From the NCBI RefSeq assembly GCF_029525555.1, contig NZ_JAPDHZ010000003.1, positions 1-64,000 of the forward strand: a stretch of DNA of 64,000 nucleotides, in the 5' to 3' direction. Both the position numbers and the translations under genes were made by a program. The notes under the pieces were generated by a model, which did no database searches, was not told the DNA's origin, and saw only the letters and a program-made list of their open reading frames with translations. Position 1 is the first letter of the stretch. Each line of letters begins with the position of its first letter. This document shows, in pieces, positions 29,051 through 38,600 of the stretch. This DNA is from Cohnella ginsengisoli (lineage in GTDB: Bacteria; Bacillota; Bacilli; Paenibacillales; Paenibacillaceae).

Positions 29051-29819
29051 CTACCCGATCGCAAGCCTTGCCTGCGCCTCCAGCAGCAGGAGCTGCTCCC
29101 GCACCAGCACGACTTCGCCGATCACGATCAGCGCGGGATTGCTAATTTTCATCGCCTCGGCGAGCTTGTGAATATGCGTTAGCTCCCCCCGTCACGACGC
29201 GCTGCCGGTCGGTCGTGCCCCGTTCGATCAGGGCGACCGGCGTGGACGGCGGCTTGCCGTGGCGAAGCAGCTCCGCCCGAATCTCCTCCAGCCGTCCGAT
29301 GCCCATGTACACGACAAGCGTGTCGACGCCGTGCGCCAGCAGGTCCCAGCGAATCGGAGCCGCGTCCTCCCGGCAGCGGTTGCCCGTGACGACGGCGAAC
29401 GAAGCGGCCAGGTCGCGATGCGTGAGCGGGATCCGGCTCGAAGCCGCGGCGCCGATCGCCGAAGTGACGCCGGGCACGATCTCGCAGGGGATGCCGCGCT
29501 CCGCGAGCGCGAGCGCCTCCTCGCCGCCCCTGCCGAACACGAGCGAATCGCCGCCCTTGAGCCGGACGACCGTCCGGCCGCCGAGCGCATGCTCGATCAG
29601 GAGCGCTTCGATCTGCCGCTGAGGCATCGCGTGCTGCCCCGGGCTCTTGCCGCAGTAGAGCAGCGTGGCGCCCGGCTTGGCATAATCAAGCAGCTCCGCG
29701 TTGACCAAGCGGTCATACAAGATGACGTCCGCTTCCCGGATGCGGCGGATCGCCTTCAGCGTGACGAGCTCCGGGTCGCCCGGACCGGCACCGACGAGAT
29801 AAACCGGCGCGGGCCTCAT
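29051..29819 (-). CDS. Uroporphyrinogen-III C-methyltransferase (siroheme synthesis), frameshifted near the end
   Basis: Intended product about 255 residues. SUMT motifs: YLVGAGPGDPELVTLKA (7-23), LYDRLV, GKSPGQHAMPQRQI, VVRLKGGDSLVFGRGGEEA, GVTSAIGAAA, and LIERGTTDRQRVVTG. It adds two methyl groups from SAM to uroporphyrinogen III to give precorrin-2, the siroheme precursor needed by NirB. A C6 run at 29185-29190 shifts the frame; five restores GELTHIHKLAEAMKISNPAL and the standard C-terminus, with the stop at 29051. The read-through version stops early at 29142. The start overlaps the end of nirC. Confidence 0.87.
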
Positions 29820-30667
29820 GCGCGCCGCTCCGCGTGCAGCGTCTTAGGTGAATCCAGCGCGGACAGCGTACCTGCCGTCAGTCCGATTCCCTTTTGCGAC
29901 AGGTAGAAAAGAATGCCCGTAAACACAGCGCCGCCGACGAAGTTGCCGATTAGCACGGGAATCTGGTTCCACAGCAACCAGTCCCCGAAGCTGACGTCCG
30001 CGCCGAGCAGCATGCCCGCCGGGATGACGAACATGTTGACGACCGCGTGCTCGAAGCCTTGCCCGAAAAACGTCACGATCGGCAGCCACATCGCGACGAT
30101 CTTGCCGAGCGTCGAAGTCGAGGTCATCGCCATGACGACGCCGAGCGTCACCATCCAGTTGCACAGAATCGCCTTGATGACGACAAGGACGATCCCGTCC
30201 GCGCCCAAATGCTTGTAGCCGATCGTTTTCGTTTCAGCCGCGGTGATCAGCGTCTGGGCCAGCGGGCTCGCCATGTCGGAACCCATCTTGGTCGTCGTCA
30301 GATCGTACAGAACGGCATAGACGAAGCACCCGATTAGATGTCCCGCGATGACCCAGCCATAATTTTTGAGCATCTTGCCCAGGGTCGTTTTCTTTTGCAG
30401 CACGCTTAAGGGGATGAGCGCAAAGCTGCCGGTCACGAGCTCCAGGCCAAGCAGCACGATCATGACGAAGCCTACCGGAAAGATGACCGCGCCCGCCATC
30501 CCGATCTTCGTCTGCGCGACGGCCGTGAACGCCAGCGTCGTGGCGAAGGCGAGGATCGCCCCGCCGAGGAAGCCCCGTACCAGCATTTGCGAGGCGCTCA
30601 TCTCCGCTTTGGCGGCGCCGCCTTCGATCATCGCTTTCAATACTTCCTTCGGTTTAACGAAATCCAT
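29816..30667 (-). CDS. nirC: Formate/nitrite transporter family channel
   Basis: 283 residues with six hydrophobic segments of the FNT fold: GFLGGAILAFATTLAFTAVA, FPVGFVMIVLLGLELVTGSF (the ELVTG omega-loop region), NYGWVIAGHLIGCFVYAVLY, CNWMVTLGVVMAM, GFEHAVVNMFVIPAG (helix with the conserved FEHxVxNM motif) and the last near 255. It passes nitrite (or formate) across the membrane as a pentamer. Its place between nirD and the siroheme gene supports nitrite. Confidence 0.92.
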   Translation of the reverse strand: MDFVKPKEVLKAMIEGGAAKAEMSASQMLVRGFLGGAILAFATTLAFTAVAQTKIGMAGAVIFPVGFVMIVLLGLELVTGSFALIPLSVLQKKTTLGKMLKNYGWVIAGHLIGCFVYAVLYDLTTTKMGSDMASPLAQTLITAAETKTIGYKHLGADGIVLVVIKAILCNWMVTLGVVMAMTSTSTLGKIVAMWLPIVTFFGQGFEHAVVNMFVIPAGMLLGADVSFGDWLLWNQIPVLIGNFVGGAVFTGILFYLSQKGIGLTAGTLSALDSPKTLHAERRA

Positions 30668-30695
30668 GCGCTCATCTCCCTGCTGCGTAAATGGT

Positions 30696-31004
30696 TTAAA
30701 TCGTAATATAGATGGAGCCCGCTGCGTCTACTTCGGTCTCATAGGATGTCACGCACCCGTCGTCCGGCTCGTATACTTTTCCCGTCTTCAGGTCGATCTT
30801 CCAGTCGTGCAGCGGACAATGGATCGCGGTACCGCACACCATCCCTTCCGACAGCTTGCCGCCTTTGTGCGGGCAGCGGTTCTCCACGGCACGAATCTGT
30901 CCGTCGGACAATTTAAAGATGGCGATCTCCAGCTCCTCGTGCCGGTACGTACGAGACCCTTTGGCATCGATATCGGCAACGTGAGCGACCAGCATTTTTG
31001 TCAT
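30696..31004 (-). CDS. nirD: Assimilatory nitrite reductase small subunit (NirD, Rieske-like)
   Basis: 102 residues. Rieske-type fold with both cluster-binding loops present, NRCPHKGGKLSEG (about 42-54) and HCPLHDWKIDL (about 62-72), so a [2Fe-2S] centre can form; in some NirD these ligands are lost. It partners NirB, which lies 19 bases upstream. Cytosolic, NAD(P)H to nitrite electron path. Confidence 0.92.
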   Translation of the reverse strand: MTKMLVAHVADIDAKGSRTYRHEELEIAIFKLSDGQIRAVENRCPHKGGKLSEGMVCGTAIHCPLHDWKIDLKTGKVYEPDDGCVTSYETEVDAAGSIYITI

Positions 31005-31023
31005 GTTCTCCGCCTCCCAGTCC

Positions 31024-33456
31024 TTAGTTCAGCGGCGCGGGCACCGCGAGCGCTTCGAAGTTTTTGCGCAGCTCTTTGTCCTCGATGATCTCTTTCCAAG
31101 GATCTTTAATGTAGCTGAGCGCGGTCTTCATCCGTCCGTGTAGCGCTTTGCGCTCCGCGGGATCGTCCAGCGCGGCTTTGATGGCATCCAGGCCGACGCG
31201 TTCTACCCACACGGAAGTCCGCTCGCCCCAAGTCGCGTTCTCTCTATAATATTGAAGGAACGCGCCACCCCACTCGACGACTTCGTCCTCCGTCTTCACA
31301 ACGCACAGCAGGTCGGTCGCCCGGACATGCACGCCGCCGTTGCCGCCGACGTGCAGCTCCCAGCCGCCGTCGATCGCGACGATGCCGTAATCCTTGATCG
31401 TCGCCTCGGCGCAGTTGCGGGGGCAGCCGGATACGGCGAATTTCACCTTGGCCGGCGCGTTCATCCGCTCGAACTCCTTCTCGAGCCGGATACCCATTCC
31501 GATGGCGTCCTGCGTGCCGAACCGGCAAAACGTATTGCCGACGCAAGTTTTGACGGTGCGCAGCATTTTTCCGTAAGCGTGGCCCGACGGCATATCGAGA
31601 TCCTCCCACATGCCCGGCAAGTCTTCCTTCTTGACGCCAAAGAGGTCGAGACGCTGTCCGCCCGTGAACTTGACCAGCGGAACGTCGTACTTCTCCGCGA
31701 CCTCCGCGATTTTCTTGAGCTCCGAAGGCGTGGTGACGCCGCCATAGATCCGCGGCACGACCGAATAGGTGCCGTCCTTTTGAATGTTGGCGTGATAGCG
31801 CTCGTTGGTGAAGCGGGATTCCTTCTCGTCCTTGTAGCGTTCGGGCCACAGCATGCCCATATAGTAGTTCAGGGAAGGCCGGCACTTCGTGCACCCTTCC
31901 GGCTGCTTCCAGTCAAGCGCGAGCATCGCTTCCTTGATCGTCGCCGGCTCCAGGCGACGGAGCCCGGCGACGATCTCGTCGCGGTCCAGGGAGGTGCAGC
32001 CGCAGATGCCCTCTTTGACGGCTTCGCCGGCGCGCTCTCCCGCATAGAGGCTGAGCAGGCCTTCGACGAGCGGCTTGCAGCCGCCGCAGGAGCCGGTCGC
32101 TTTATTGCACGCTTTGATCTCGCCGACGGTGGCGCAGCCCTTCGTCTCGATCGCGTCCTTGATCGCGCCCTTCGAGACGCCGTTGCAGCCGCAGACGATC
32201 TCGTCGTCGGCCATGCTCTCGAGCCGGCTCGCCGGTGAAGCGGCGGCGCCGCCAGGGGCGAAGCCGAGCAGCAGCTCTTTTTCCTTGCCTTTGATCGACT
32301 CGCCCTTCTTCATGATCGAGAACAACGACGCGCCGTCGGACGTGTCGCCGAACAGCACGGCGCCGACGAGCCGGTCGTTCTCGATCACGATCTTTTTGTA
32401 GACGCCTTCCAACTCATCCTGATAACGAAGCGCGCGCGTGCCCGGCGTCTCCTCGTACTGGCCGGCCGAGAACACGTCGACGCCCGATACCTTGAGCTTG
32501 GTGGAGGTCATCGATCCCTCGTAGCCGGCCGTGTCTACGCCCGCCAGCCTTTTCGCCAGCACCGCGCCCTGATCGTACAGCGGCGCGACAAGTCCGTATG
32601 CGATGCCTCTGTGCTCCGCGCATTCCCCGACGGCATAGACGTTCGGCACGTTCGTTTCCATGTAATCATTTACGACGATACCCCGGCCCACCGCGAGTCC
32701 GGCAGACTTCGCGAGAGACACGTTCGGCTTGATGCCGACGGCCATGACGATCAGGTCCGCTTCCACTTCGCTGCCGTCCGTGAAGCGAAGGCCCTTCACG
32801 CGCTTTTTGCCGTAGATCAGCTCGGACTGCTTGCGGAGCAAGAACTTCATCCCTTGCGCTTCCAATTCTTTCTGCAGCATTTTCGATGCCGGTTCGTCTA
32901 GCTGCCGGTTCATCAGATTCGGGCTGATATGGACGACCGATACGTTCATGCCCAGGTTCAGCAGGCCGCGCGCCGCTTCAAGACCGAGCAGGCCGCCGCC
33001 GATGACGACGGCGTTCTTATACGATCGCGACGCTTCGAACATCGTCTCGCAGTCCGCGATGTCGCGGAAGCCGATGACGCCTTCTTTGTCGGCCCCCGGC
33101 AGCGGCAGCATGAACGGACGCGAACCCGTCGCCATGATGAGCGTATCGTAGACCGCTTCCGCGCCTTGATCCGAATAGACCATGCGCGCTTCCGTATCGA
33201 TCCGGCTCACCGTATGACCGACATGCAGCGCGATGCGGTTTTCCGAATACCAGTCCCAGTCGTTAATGACGATATCCTTAAGCTCCGTGCCGCCGGCGAG
33301 CACGGACGACAGCATGATGCGATTATAATTCGGATAGGGCTCGGCGCCGAAGATCGTGATCTCGTACAGGTCGGGGGCCAGCTTCAGCAGATGCTCCAAC
33401 GCCCGCACGCCCGCCATTCCGTTGCCGATCATCACCAGTTTCTTTTTGTCCGCCAT
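31024..33456 (-). CDS. nirB: Assimilatory nitrite reductase [NAD(P)H] large subunit NirB
   Basis: 810 residues from ATG 33456 (GGGGGGAG upstream). The frame stays open to 33582, but that part is the regulatory leader RNA. Order: FAD/NAD reductase (GNGMAGVRALE; GGGLLGLEAARGL), two BFD-like [2Fe-2S] segments (IVCGCNGVSKGAIKDAI with CNKATGSCGGC; GICGCTSLDRDEI), then the sulfite/nitrite reductase domain. Its siroheme-[4Fe-4S] ligands are CVGNTFC (near 635) and CPRNC (near 676). It reduces nitrite to ammonium with six electrons. A sigma-A promoter, GlnR/TnrA box and ANTAR leader lie upstream. Confidence 0.95.
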   Translation of the reverse strand: MADKKKLVMIGNGMAGVRALEHLLKLAPDLYEITIFGAEPYPNYNRIMLSSVLAGGTELKDIVINDWDWYSENRIALHVGHTVSRIDTEARMVYSDQGAEAVYDTLIMATGSRPFMLPLPGADKEGVIGFRDIADCETMFEASRSYKNAVVIGGGLLGLEAARGLLNLGMNVSVVHISPNLMNRQLDEPASKMLQKELEAQGMKFLLRKQSELIYGKKRVKGLRFTDGSEVEADLIVMAVGIKPNVSLAKSAGLAVGRGIVVNDYMETNVPNVYAVGECAEHRGIAYGLVAPLYDQGAVLAKRLAGVDTAGYEGSMTSTKLKVSGVDVFSAGQYEETPGTRALRYQDELEGVYKKIVIENDRLVGAVLFGDTSDGASLFSIMKKGESIKGKEKELLLGFAPGGAAASPASRLESMADDEIVCGCNGVSKGAIKDAIETKGCATVGEIKACNKATGSCGGCKPLVEGLLSLYAGERAGEAVKEGICGCTSLDRDEIVAGLRRLEPATIKEAMLALDWKQPEGCTKCRPSLNYYMGMLWPERYKDEKESRFTNERYHANIQKDGTYSVVPRIYGGVTTPSELKKIAEVAEKYDVPLVKFTGGQRLDLFGVKKEDLPGMWEDLDMPSGHAYGKMLRTVKTCVGNTFCRFGTQDAIGMGIRLEKEFERMNAPAKVKFAVSGCPRNCAEATIKDYGIVAIDGGWELHVGGNGGVHVRATDLLCVVKTEDEVVEWGGAFLQYYRENATWGERTSVWVERVGLDAIKAALDDPAERKALHGRMKTALSYIKDPWKEIIEDKELRKNFEALAVPAPLN

Positions 33457-33496
33457 GTTCGCGTCTCCCCCCGTTTCGGATATTTCGTTAGAAACC

Positions 33497-33553
33497 AAAA
33501 AAGCCTGCTTCGCGGCATGGGAAACGAAAATCTCCCATGATACGAAAGCAGGC
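33497..33553 (-). terminator. Leader terminator (attenuator) of the nir operon
   Basis: In minus sense GCCTGCTT (33553-33546) pairs with AAGCAGGC (33510-33503), with an inner CATGGGA/TCCCATG helix, and is followed by T6 (33502-33497). It lies between the promoter and nirB, so it would stop transcription before the gene unless it is prevented from forming. Confidence 0.88.
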
Positions 33554-33590
33554 ACCATTGCCGCTTCATCCGAATACGCCATTGTATTCG
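33544..33590 (-). promoter_or_regulatory. ANTAR-responsive tandem hairpin element in the nir leader
   Basis: Hairpin P1 (33590-33571): CGAATAC, loop AATGGC, GTATTCG. Hairpin P2 (33567-33544): GAAGCGGC, loop AATGGT, GCC-T-GCTTT with one bulged base. Both loops have six bases with A at position 1 and G at position 4, the recognition rule for ANTAR proteins. The 3' side of P2 is the 5' side of the terminator stem, so P2 and terminator exclude each other. Binding by an ANTAR protein should hold P2 and allow read-through. Confidence 0.88.
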
Positions 33591-33605
33591 CGATTGATTA
33601 ACCCG

Positions 33606-33634
33606 AATATATTATGAAATCAAATTCATGTCAA
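33606..33634 (-). promoter_or_regulatory. sigma-A promoter of the nir operon
   Basis: -35 TTGACA (33634-33629), 17-base spacer, -10 TATATT (33611-33606). The start is predicted near 33599, nine bases before hairpin P1. Confidence 0.85.
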
Positions 33635-33645
33635 TATATATAACA
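33629..33645. promoter_or_regulatory. GlnR/TnrA box
   Basis: TGTCAATATATATAACA fits TGTNAN7TNACA exactly. It covers the -35 element of the nir promoter (centre about -38), between nirB and the ANTAR gene. GlnR and TnrA are the nitrogen regulators of Bacillota; which one acts here, and whether as activator or repressor, is not shown. Confidence 0.75.
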
Positions 33646-33669
33646 CGAAAAAATGAAATATCTTTTCGC

Positions 33670-33698
33670 TCGACACTCTGCTTTCTTTTGTGTTATAA
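33670..33698 (+). promoter_or_regulatory. Putative promoter of the ANTAR gene
   Basis: -35 TCGACA (33670-33675), 17-base spacer, -10 TTATAA (33693-33698), about 60 bases before the gene. Confidence 0.55.
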
Positions 33699-33764
33699 AA
33701 AAGTAACGGAGAAAAAGTGTCGCCTTCATTAAGAAGGGCGAACCGATTGGAGAGGAGGGCGTCG

Positions 33765-34388
33765 ATGCGTTCATTGCTCGTTGTTCATAACCATCCGACA
33801 GCCGCCGAACGGCTCGAATCCGTCGTTTCCAAGCAGCAGCTTCCCGAGTCGGTCATGCGTGCGGCCGGTTATACGGTAGCGACGGCGCGGGGGGAAGAAC
33901 AGGCGCGCCAGCGCATCGCGGAAGCCGACGCCTTGATCCTCGACCTGCCCATCCCGGAAATCGAAGCGTGGAGCCGAAGCGTCCTCGAGTGGAAAGTCGT
34001 ACCGATCCTGTGGTGGTGCAGCGAAGCGACCGCGACGCTGTCCGTCGAAGCCTGCGAAGACGGCGTGATGGCCGACGGCGTGCTTAGCGCATCGATGCTG
34101 CCGACCGAGATTCATTGGACGCTGCAGTTCGGGGCCAAGCAATGCTTCGAGCGCCAGCAATGGCATCTCGAACGCCGGCAGCTGCTCGCCAAGATCGAAG
34201 AGCGCAAGTGGATCGACATGGCCAAGGGCATCCTGTGCGAAGTGAAAAACATCACGGAGACCGAAGCTTACGACATTTTGCGCAAACAAGCGATGAACGA
34301 ACGCAAGCGGCTGGTCGACGTCGCGGCCTCCATCGTCAATGTTTACAATCTGCTGCAAGAGCAAAAACAAGGGAGGACGAAGCGATGA
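33765..34388 (+). CDS. ANTAR domain antitermination regulator (NasT-like)
   Basis: 207 residues from ATG 33765 (AGGAGGG upstream). Residues 1-125 look like a degenerate receiver (LLVVHNHPTAAERLESVVS; ADALILDLPIPE), lacking the acidic pocket and a clear phospho-acceptor set. A helical linker and a C-terminal ANTAR domain (about 140-200) follow, with MAKGILCEVKNITETEAYDI and NERKRLVDVAASIV. ANTAR proteins bind paired hexaloop RNA hairpins and prevent termination. It is divergent from nirB, whose leader carries that element, so it is the probable nitrite/nitrate antiterminator. How it senses the signal is unknown. Confidence 0.9.
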   Translation: MRSLLVVHNHPTAAERLESVVSKQQLPESVMRAAGYTVATARGEEQARQRIAEADALILDLPIPEIEAWSRSVLEWKVVPILWWCSEATATLSVEACEDGVMADGVLSASMLPTEIHWTLQFGAKQCFERQQWHLERRQLLAKIEERKWIDMAKGILCEVKNITETEAYDILRKQAMNERKRLVDVAASIVNVYNLLQEQKQGRTKR

Positions 34389-35434
34389 TCCAGCTGCTCA
34401 AGGAAGTCGCCCGCGGCAAGCGCGGCGCCCGCGATCTAACCTACGACGAAGCCGTCCTGGCTGCGGAAGCCATTCTGACGCAAGAAGCGACGCAGGCGCA
34501 GACCGGCGCCTTTTTTATCGCGGAACGCATTAAGATGGAAAGCGTAGACGAGCTCGAAGCGTTCGTTCGGGTATCTCGCAAGCATGCGCGCCGCGCCGAG
34601 GGACTCGGCATCGGCCTGGATTGCGCAGGGCCTTACGACGGCCGCAAAACGTCCTTTTACGCGACGTTTCCGACGGCCTTCCTGCTCGCGGCCGCCGGCC
34701 TGCCGAACGCGCTGCACGGTACCGCCTCCCTGCCGCCGAAGTGGGGCATCACGCTGCAGGACATCGTCGAGTCCGTCGGCATTCCGGCGGCCGGCTTGAC
34801 GCCCGAGCGGACGCTGCGCGCCTTCGAGCGGTCCGGCGTGTTTTTCGCCTCGACCGAAGCGTGGTGCCCGCCTCTCGGCCGGCTTCGCCAGATTCGCGAG
34901 GAACTGGGCATGCGCACGGTGCTGAATAGCGCGGAGAAGCTGCTGGACCTCGGTTCGTCGCCGCGCATCGTGTTCGGCGTCTACCATAATACCGTTTTCG
35001 ACAGGCTCGCCAGGCTGTTCATCAAGCTCGGCTATGAGCAGGCGCTCATCGTCCAAGGCGCGGAGGGCTCCGAGGACCTGCACATCAATCGCCCGACCCG
35101 GGCCTATCTGGTGGAAAACGGCGAATTCCGCCTGCAGATCTTCGATCCCGAGACGTACGGCATCGAGGCCGAGCCGCCGGAGCGGACATGGACGCCGGCC
35201 GATCAGCTGGCCGTCGCGGAGGCGGTGCTGCAGGGAGAGGCCGATCTGGCGTACACGAACCAGGTGCTGTTCAACGGCGCTGTCCGTCTGCACCTGGCGG
35301 GCAAAGCTGAGTCGGTCGAGCAAGGGCTGTACGCCTGCAAGGCGCTGCTCGACGGCGGCGAAGCGCATGCGGCGTACATGAGCTGGCGGACGGCGCTGCT
35401 CGAGCCGGCGAACGCGGCGGCCGCGATGCGCTGA
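34385..35434 (+). CDS. Anthranilate phosphoribosyltransferase-like protein (TrpD2/YbiB group)
   Basis: 349 residues, start overlapping the ANTAR stop (ATGA). N-terminal helical domain LTYDEAVLAAEAILTQEATQ, then a glycosyltransferase-3-like core with DCAGPYDGRKTSFYATFPTA, ALHGTASLPPKWGITLQDIV, VLNSAEKLLDL and VQGAEGSEDLHINRP. The glycine-rich PRPP loop of true TrpD (GTGGD) is replaced by AGPYDGR, so it is unlikely to be the tryptophan enzyme. Such genes are often found beside nitrate/nitrite genes; the role is unknown. Co-transcribed with the ANTAR gene. Confidence 0.78.
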   Translation: MIQLLKEVARGKRGARDLTYDEAVLAAEAILTQEATQAQTGAFFIAERIKMESVDELEAFVRVSRKHARRAEGLGIGLDCAGPYDGRKTSFYATFPTAFLLAAAGLPNALHGTASLPPKWGITLQDIVESVGIPAAGLTPERTLRAFERSGVFFASTEAWCPPLGRLRQIREELGMRTVLNSAEKLLDLGSSPRIVFGVYHNTVFDRLARLFIKLGYEQALIVQGAEGSEDLHINRPTRAYLVENGEFRLQIFDPETYGIEAEPPERTWTPADQLAVAEAVLQGEADLAYTNQVLFNGAVRLHLAGKAESVEQGLYACKALLDGGEAHAAYMSWRTALLEPANAAAAMR

Positions 35435-35481
35435 GCGGCGGATGCTGCGGCGGCGATGTACCAAGCGGCGTTTGGCAAAAA

Positions 35482-35527
35482 AGAGACGTTCCTTCTTTCG
35501 GCGGTTGCCGAAAGGAGGAGCGTCTCT
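35482..35527. terminator. Bidirectional intrinsic terminator
   Basis: AGAGACG (35482-35488) pairs with CGTCTCT (35521-35527), with the inner TTTCGGC/GCCGAAA. On the minus strand T6 follows, so it ends the surface-protein transcript; on the plus strand the T stretch is weaker. Confidence 0.75.
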
Positions 35528-35595
35528 TTGTCTTTGGAGCGGCAGACGCAACGCCTGCTCTAGGATAGGCGATTGGCGCGGCACGCGCGGGATTC

Positions 35596-35638
35596 GGCGC
35601 AACGCCTCCTTAAGGAAAGGCGATGCGCCCTCTTTTTT
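35596..35638 (+). terminator. Intrinsic terminator, plus strand
   Basis: GGCGCA-ACGCC-TCCTT pairs with AAGGA-GGCG-TGCGCC and is followed by CTC and T6. The T run touches the stop codon of the convergent surface-protein gene. A related, weaker copy of the hairpin lies at about 35548-35580. Confidence 0.7.
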
Positions 35639-38600
35639 ATTGCCCGCGCTGGTAAACGCGGTACAGCAGCACCGCCGCCTCGGCGCGGGTCAGCTCGCCT
35701 TGCGGCCGCAGCTTGCCGCCGGCGCCTTGCAGCAGGCCGGCGCCGGCGAGCGCCGCGAGATCCGGTCGCGCATAGGCGGCCGCTGCGGATGCGTCGGCGA
35801 ACGCGGCTAACGCCGCATCGCCTCCGCCGGGCAGCTCCGCGCCCGCGCTGCGCAGCGCGCGGGTGACCAGTGCCGCCGCTTCCTGGCGGCTGACCGCGTC
35901 GCGCGGCCGGAACCGGCCGTCGCCGGAGCCGCCGGCGATGCCGAGCGCCGCGCCGATGCGCACCGCGTCGGCATAGTACGCGCCGGCCGCCACGTCAGCG
36001 AATGCGGCGGAGCCGCCAGCCGTCCCTGCGTCCGCATTCAGCTCGAGCAGCCGCACGAGCAGCAGAAGAAAGTCGGCTCTGCCAACCGGCGCGCCCGGGT
36101 CGTAAGATCCGTCTTCGCGGCCCTCCACGATGCCGCGGGCAGCCAGCGCCTCGACGGCTTCGCGCGCCCACGCCGTCTTGTCGAGATCGTCGAAGCGACG
36201 GTCGACATAGGCTACCGCATACGGACTGAAATGCGTCGTCCGGAAGGTCACGACGCCGCCTGCCGCGTCATACCTTCCGCTGACGACCGGATGCGCCGTC
36301 CCTTGGGCGTCGATAAAGCGGATCGTCAGCTTTTCGGGATGGACCGCTTCGTTCGCGTCCGGCGAGTAAGGCACGGAGACGATGGCAGGCGCACCCGCAT
36401 TGCTCCAAGCGATCGGAACGCCGCCCGACATCAAGGACACGTCGACTGCCGGCCGATCGCCGATGAGCGTCCGCAGTTCCGCGCCCCAAGCCTCTCGATC
36501 CACCGCCTGCACGACCAGCGTCACCTTTCCTCCCACGACGCTCGCCAATCCGGCGTCGCTCAGCATATCGCCGGTCACTACTACAGAGCCGAGCGGCGTA
36601 GACAGCTCCACCCGGCGATCCCCGCCGCCTCCGGCAAGCGCAGCCGCAGGCAGCTCGACCGCATATCCGTTCGCTCCCGCCGCAGCGGACAATACGACCT
36701 TAACCAACTTAACGCCTTCCTTGCCGTAAGCCTGAGCAAGCTCGCTATCGCTCACCGAAGCCCGGACGAGACCGCTGGCCGCATCAAGTGAAGCTGTCGG
36801 CATAAGCGTGACCGTGCCGGCTGCCGGCGTCGGGGCTGGCGTAGGCGTCGATGATGGCGTAGGCGTCGATGATGGCGTAGGCGTCGGCCCACCGCCGCCC
36901 TCCTCCTCCAGCGCATCCAGCTCCGCCGCGAGTGCCGTCCAGTCCTTGCCCTCGGGCAGAAGGACCACAAAATTGCGCGCCGCATCGATCGACGTGTCGC
37001 TCTTCTCAAGCTTCGCCGCAGCGACGGCCGCCTGCGCAGAGGCCAGCGACCAATCCAGGAAGCTGCCGTCCAGCAAATACAGGTCGCCGAACAACGAGAA
37101 GTCCTTGCTTGCGCCGATGCCCTGGTTGTATTCCATGTAGCCTTCGCGTCCGCTGCCGTCGTTCTCGTTCAGGAGCAGCGTGAATCCGAGCGCAGCCTGC
37201 GGGTCAAAATCAAAACCCGCGCCGTGCAGCTGGTCCAGCGGTATCGCGATCGCATACCGCGTCGCGCCCGCTTCCGCGTCGCGGGTCACCGTCGCTTCGA
37301 CGCCCGCGCCGAGCGCGCCGGTCTGCAGTCCTTCCGGCGCCTTCCACCGCCACTTGACGATGCTGCCGTCGTCGCGCAAAGCGAAACCGAGCTCGCTCAC
37401 CTGCTTGCTCGCCGCGCCGGCCCCGCGATTCAGGTCGATGCCGAGCTGAATGCTGTCGCCCTGCCAGATGTCGACGCCCCCGTAGGACTGCTTGTGAACG
37501 TCGTCGCGCACGATAATGTCGAAGTACAGCTTGTCGTCATCCCAAGCGACGCCCGCGTCGGCGCTCAGATCCGCCGCGCCGGATCGTCCGCCGCCGGCAT
37601 ATTCGTCCTGCGCGGACAGATCGATCCGCGGCGCGTCCGATACCTCCCCGTTCATAGAGCCGCCGAACGACTGTCCGAGCTTCACCGAGGACATATACGT
37701 CCTGCCGTCGTCCAGCGTCACTTTGAACTTCAGCGAAGCGGCCGCTAGGTACGGCAGGTCGATCGCCAAGCTATCTCCATAAGCAACACCCGCAAACCGA
37801 ATCGGCTTCAGCAGTCCCGCGTATACCGATGGCTGAACCAGCTCGATCTTGCCGGACAGCGCCGCCGCATCGGTCGCATTGGACAGCACGAGCCGCGCGT
37901 TCGACCGCTCTTTGTGCGCCGGTTCGAGCGCCGTCTTTTCGAGCCTCAACGCCACCGGCACGAGGTTGGAGCCGCCGACCTTAACGCCGGCTTCGTTCGC
38001 GAGCTGGAAGCCGCCCTTGAAAAGGTTGTTCGTAATCGTCATCCGCTCGATGCCGGGTCCCGCGTACACATGCGTCGTTCGCGGCTGCTGGAAGTAGGAA
38101 TCGTACAGCGCGACGTCGCCGCCGATCGCATTGATCCCCTTTTCGCCGACGGTCGTGAAGTTGCTCTGCTGCATCCGCAGCCGTCCCGCACGGATATCGA
38201 CCGAGCGCGACGTATCGCCCCACATCGAGGTGTTGAAAAACCGTGCGGTCGCGTCGAAGCCGTCCTCAAGGGTGATGTAAACCTTGTCCGTGGAGCTCAT
38301 CGACACGAGCTCCGTGTTGACGAACGTCAAGCCGCCTTCGCCGGCGCCCTCCAGATAAACGCCTTTCTTGCTCCCGTCCGTGCCATGGCCGAGCACGGTC
38401 GCGACCGGCGCGCCGCCGCTCTCCGCGGCGAAGTGGATGCCATACTGGGAGCCGTAGACGAACGTGTTGAAGATCGTCTCCCCAACGACATGCCCGATGC
38501 GGAACGCGTCCAGATGCTCCTTCTGGTAGCTCCATACCTTGTCGAAGTCGGCGTCCGTGGACGGATGGTTCGGGTAGTTGTTGCGTCCGTAATAATGCGG

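Noticed and set aside
33456..33582. Extended N-terminus of NirB (start at 33582)
   Set aside because: This stretch is leader RNA holding the ANTAR hairpins and terminator; NirB homology and a GGGGGGAG ribosome site begin at 33456.
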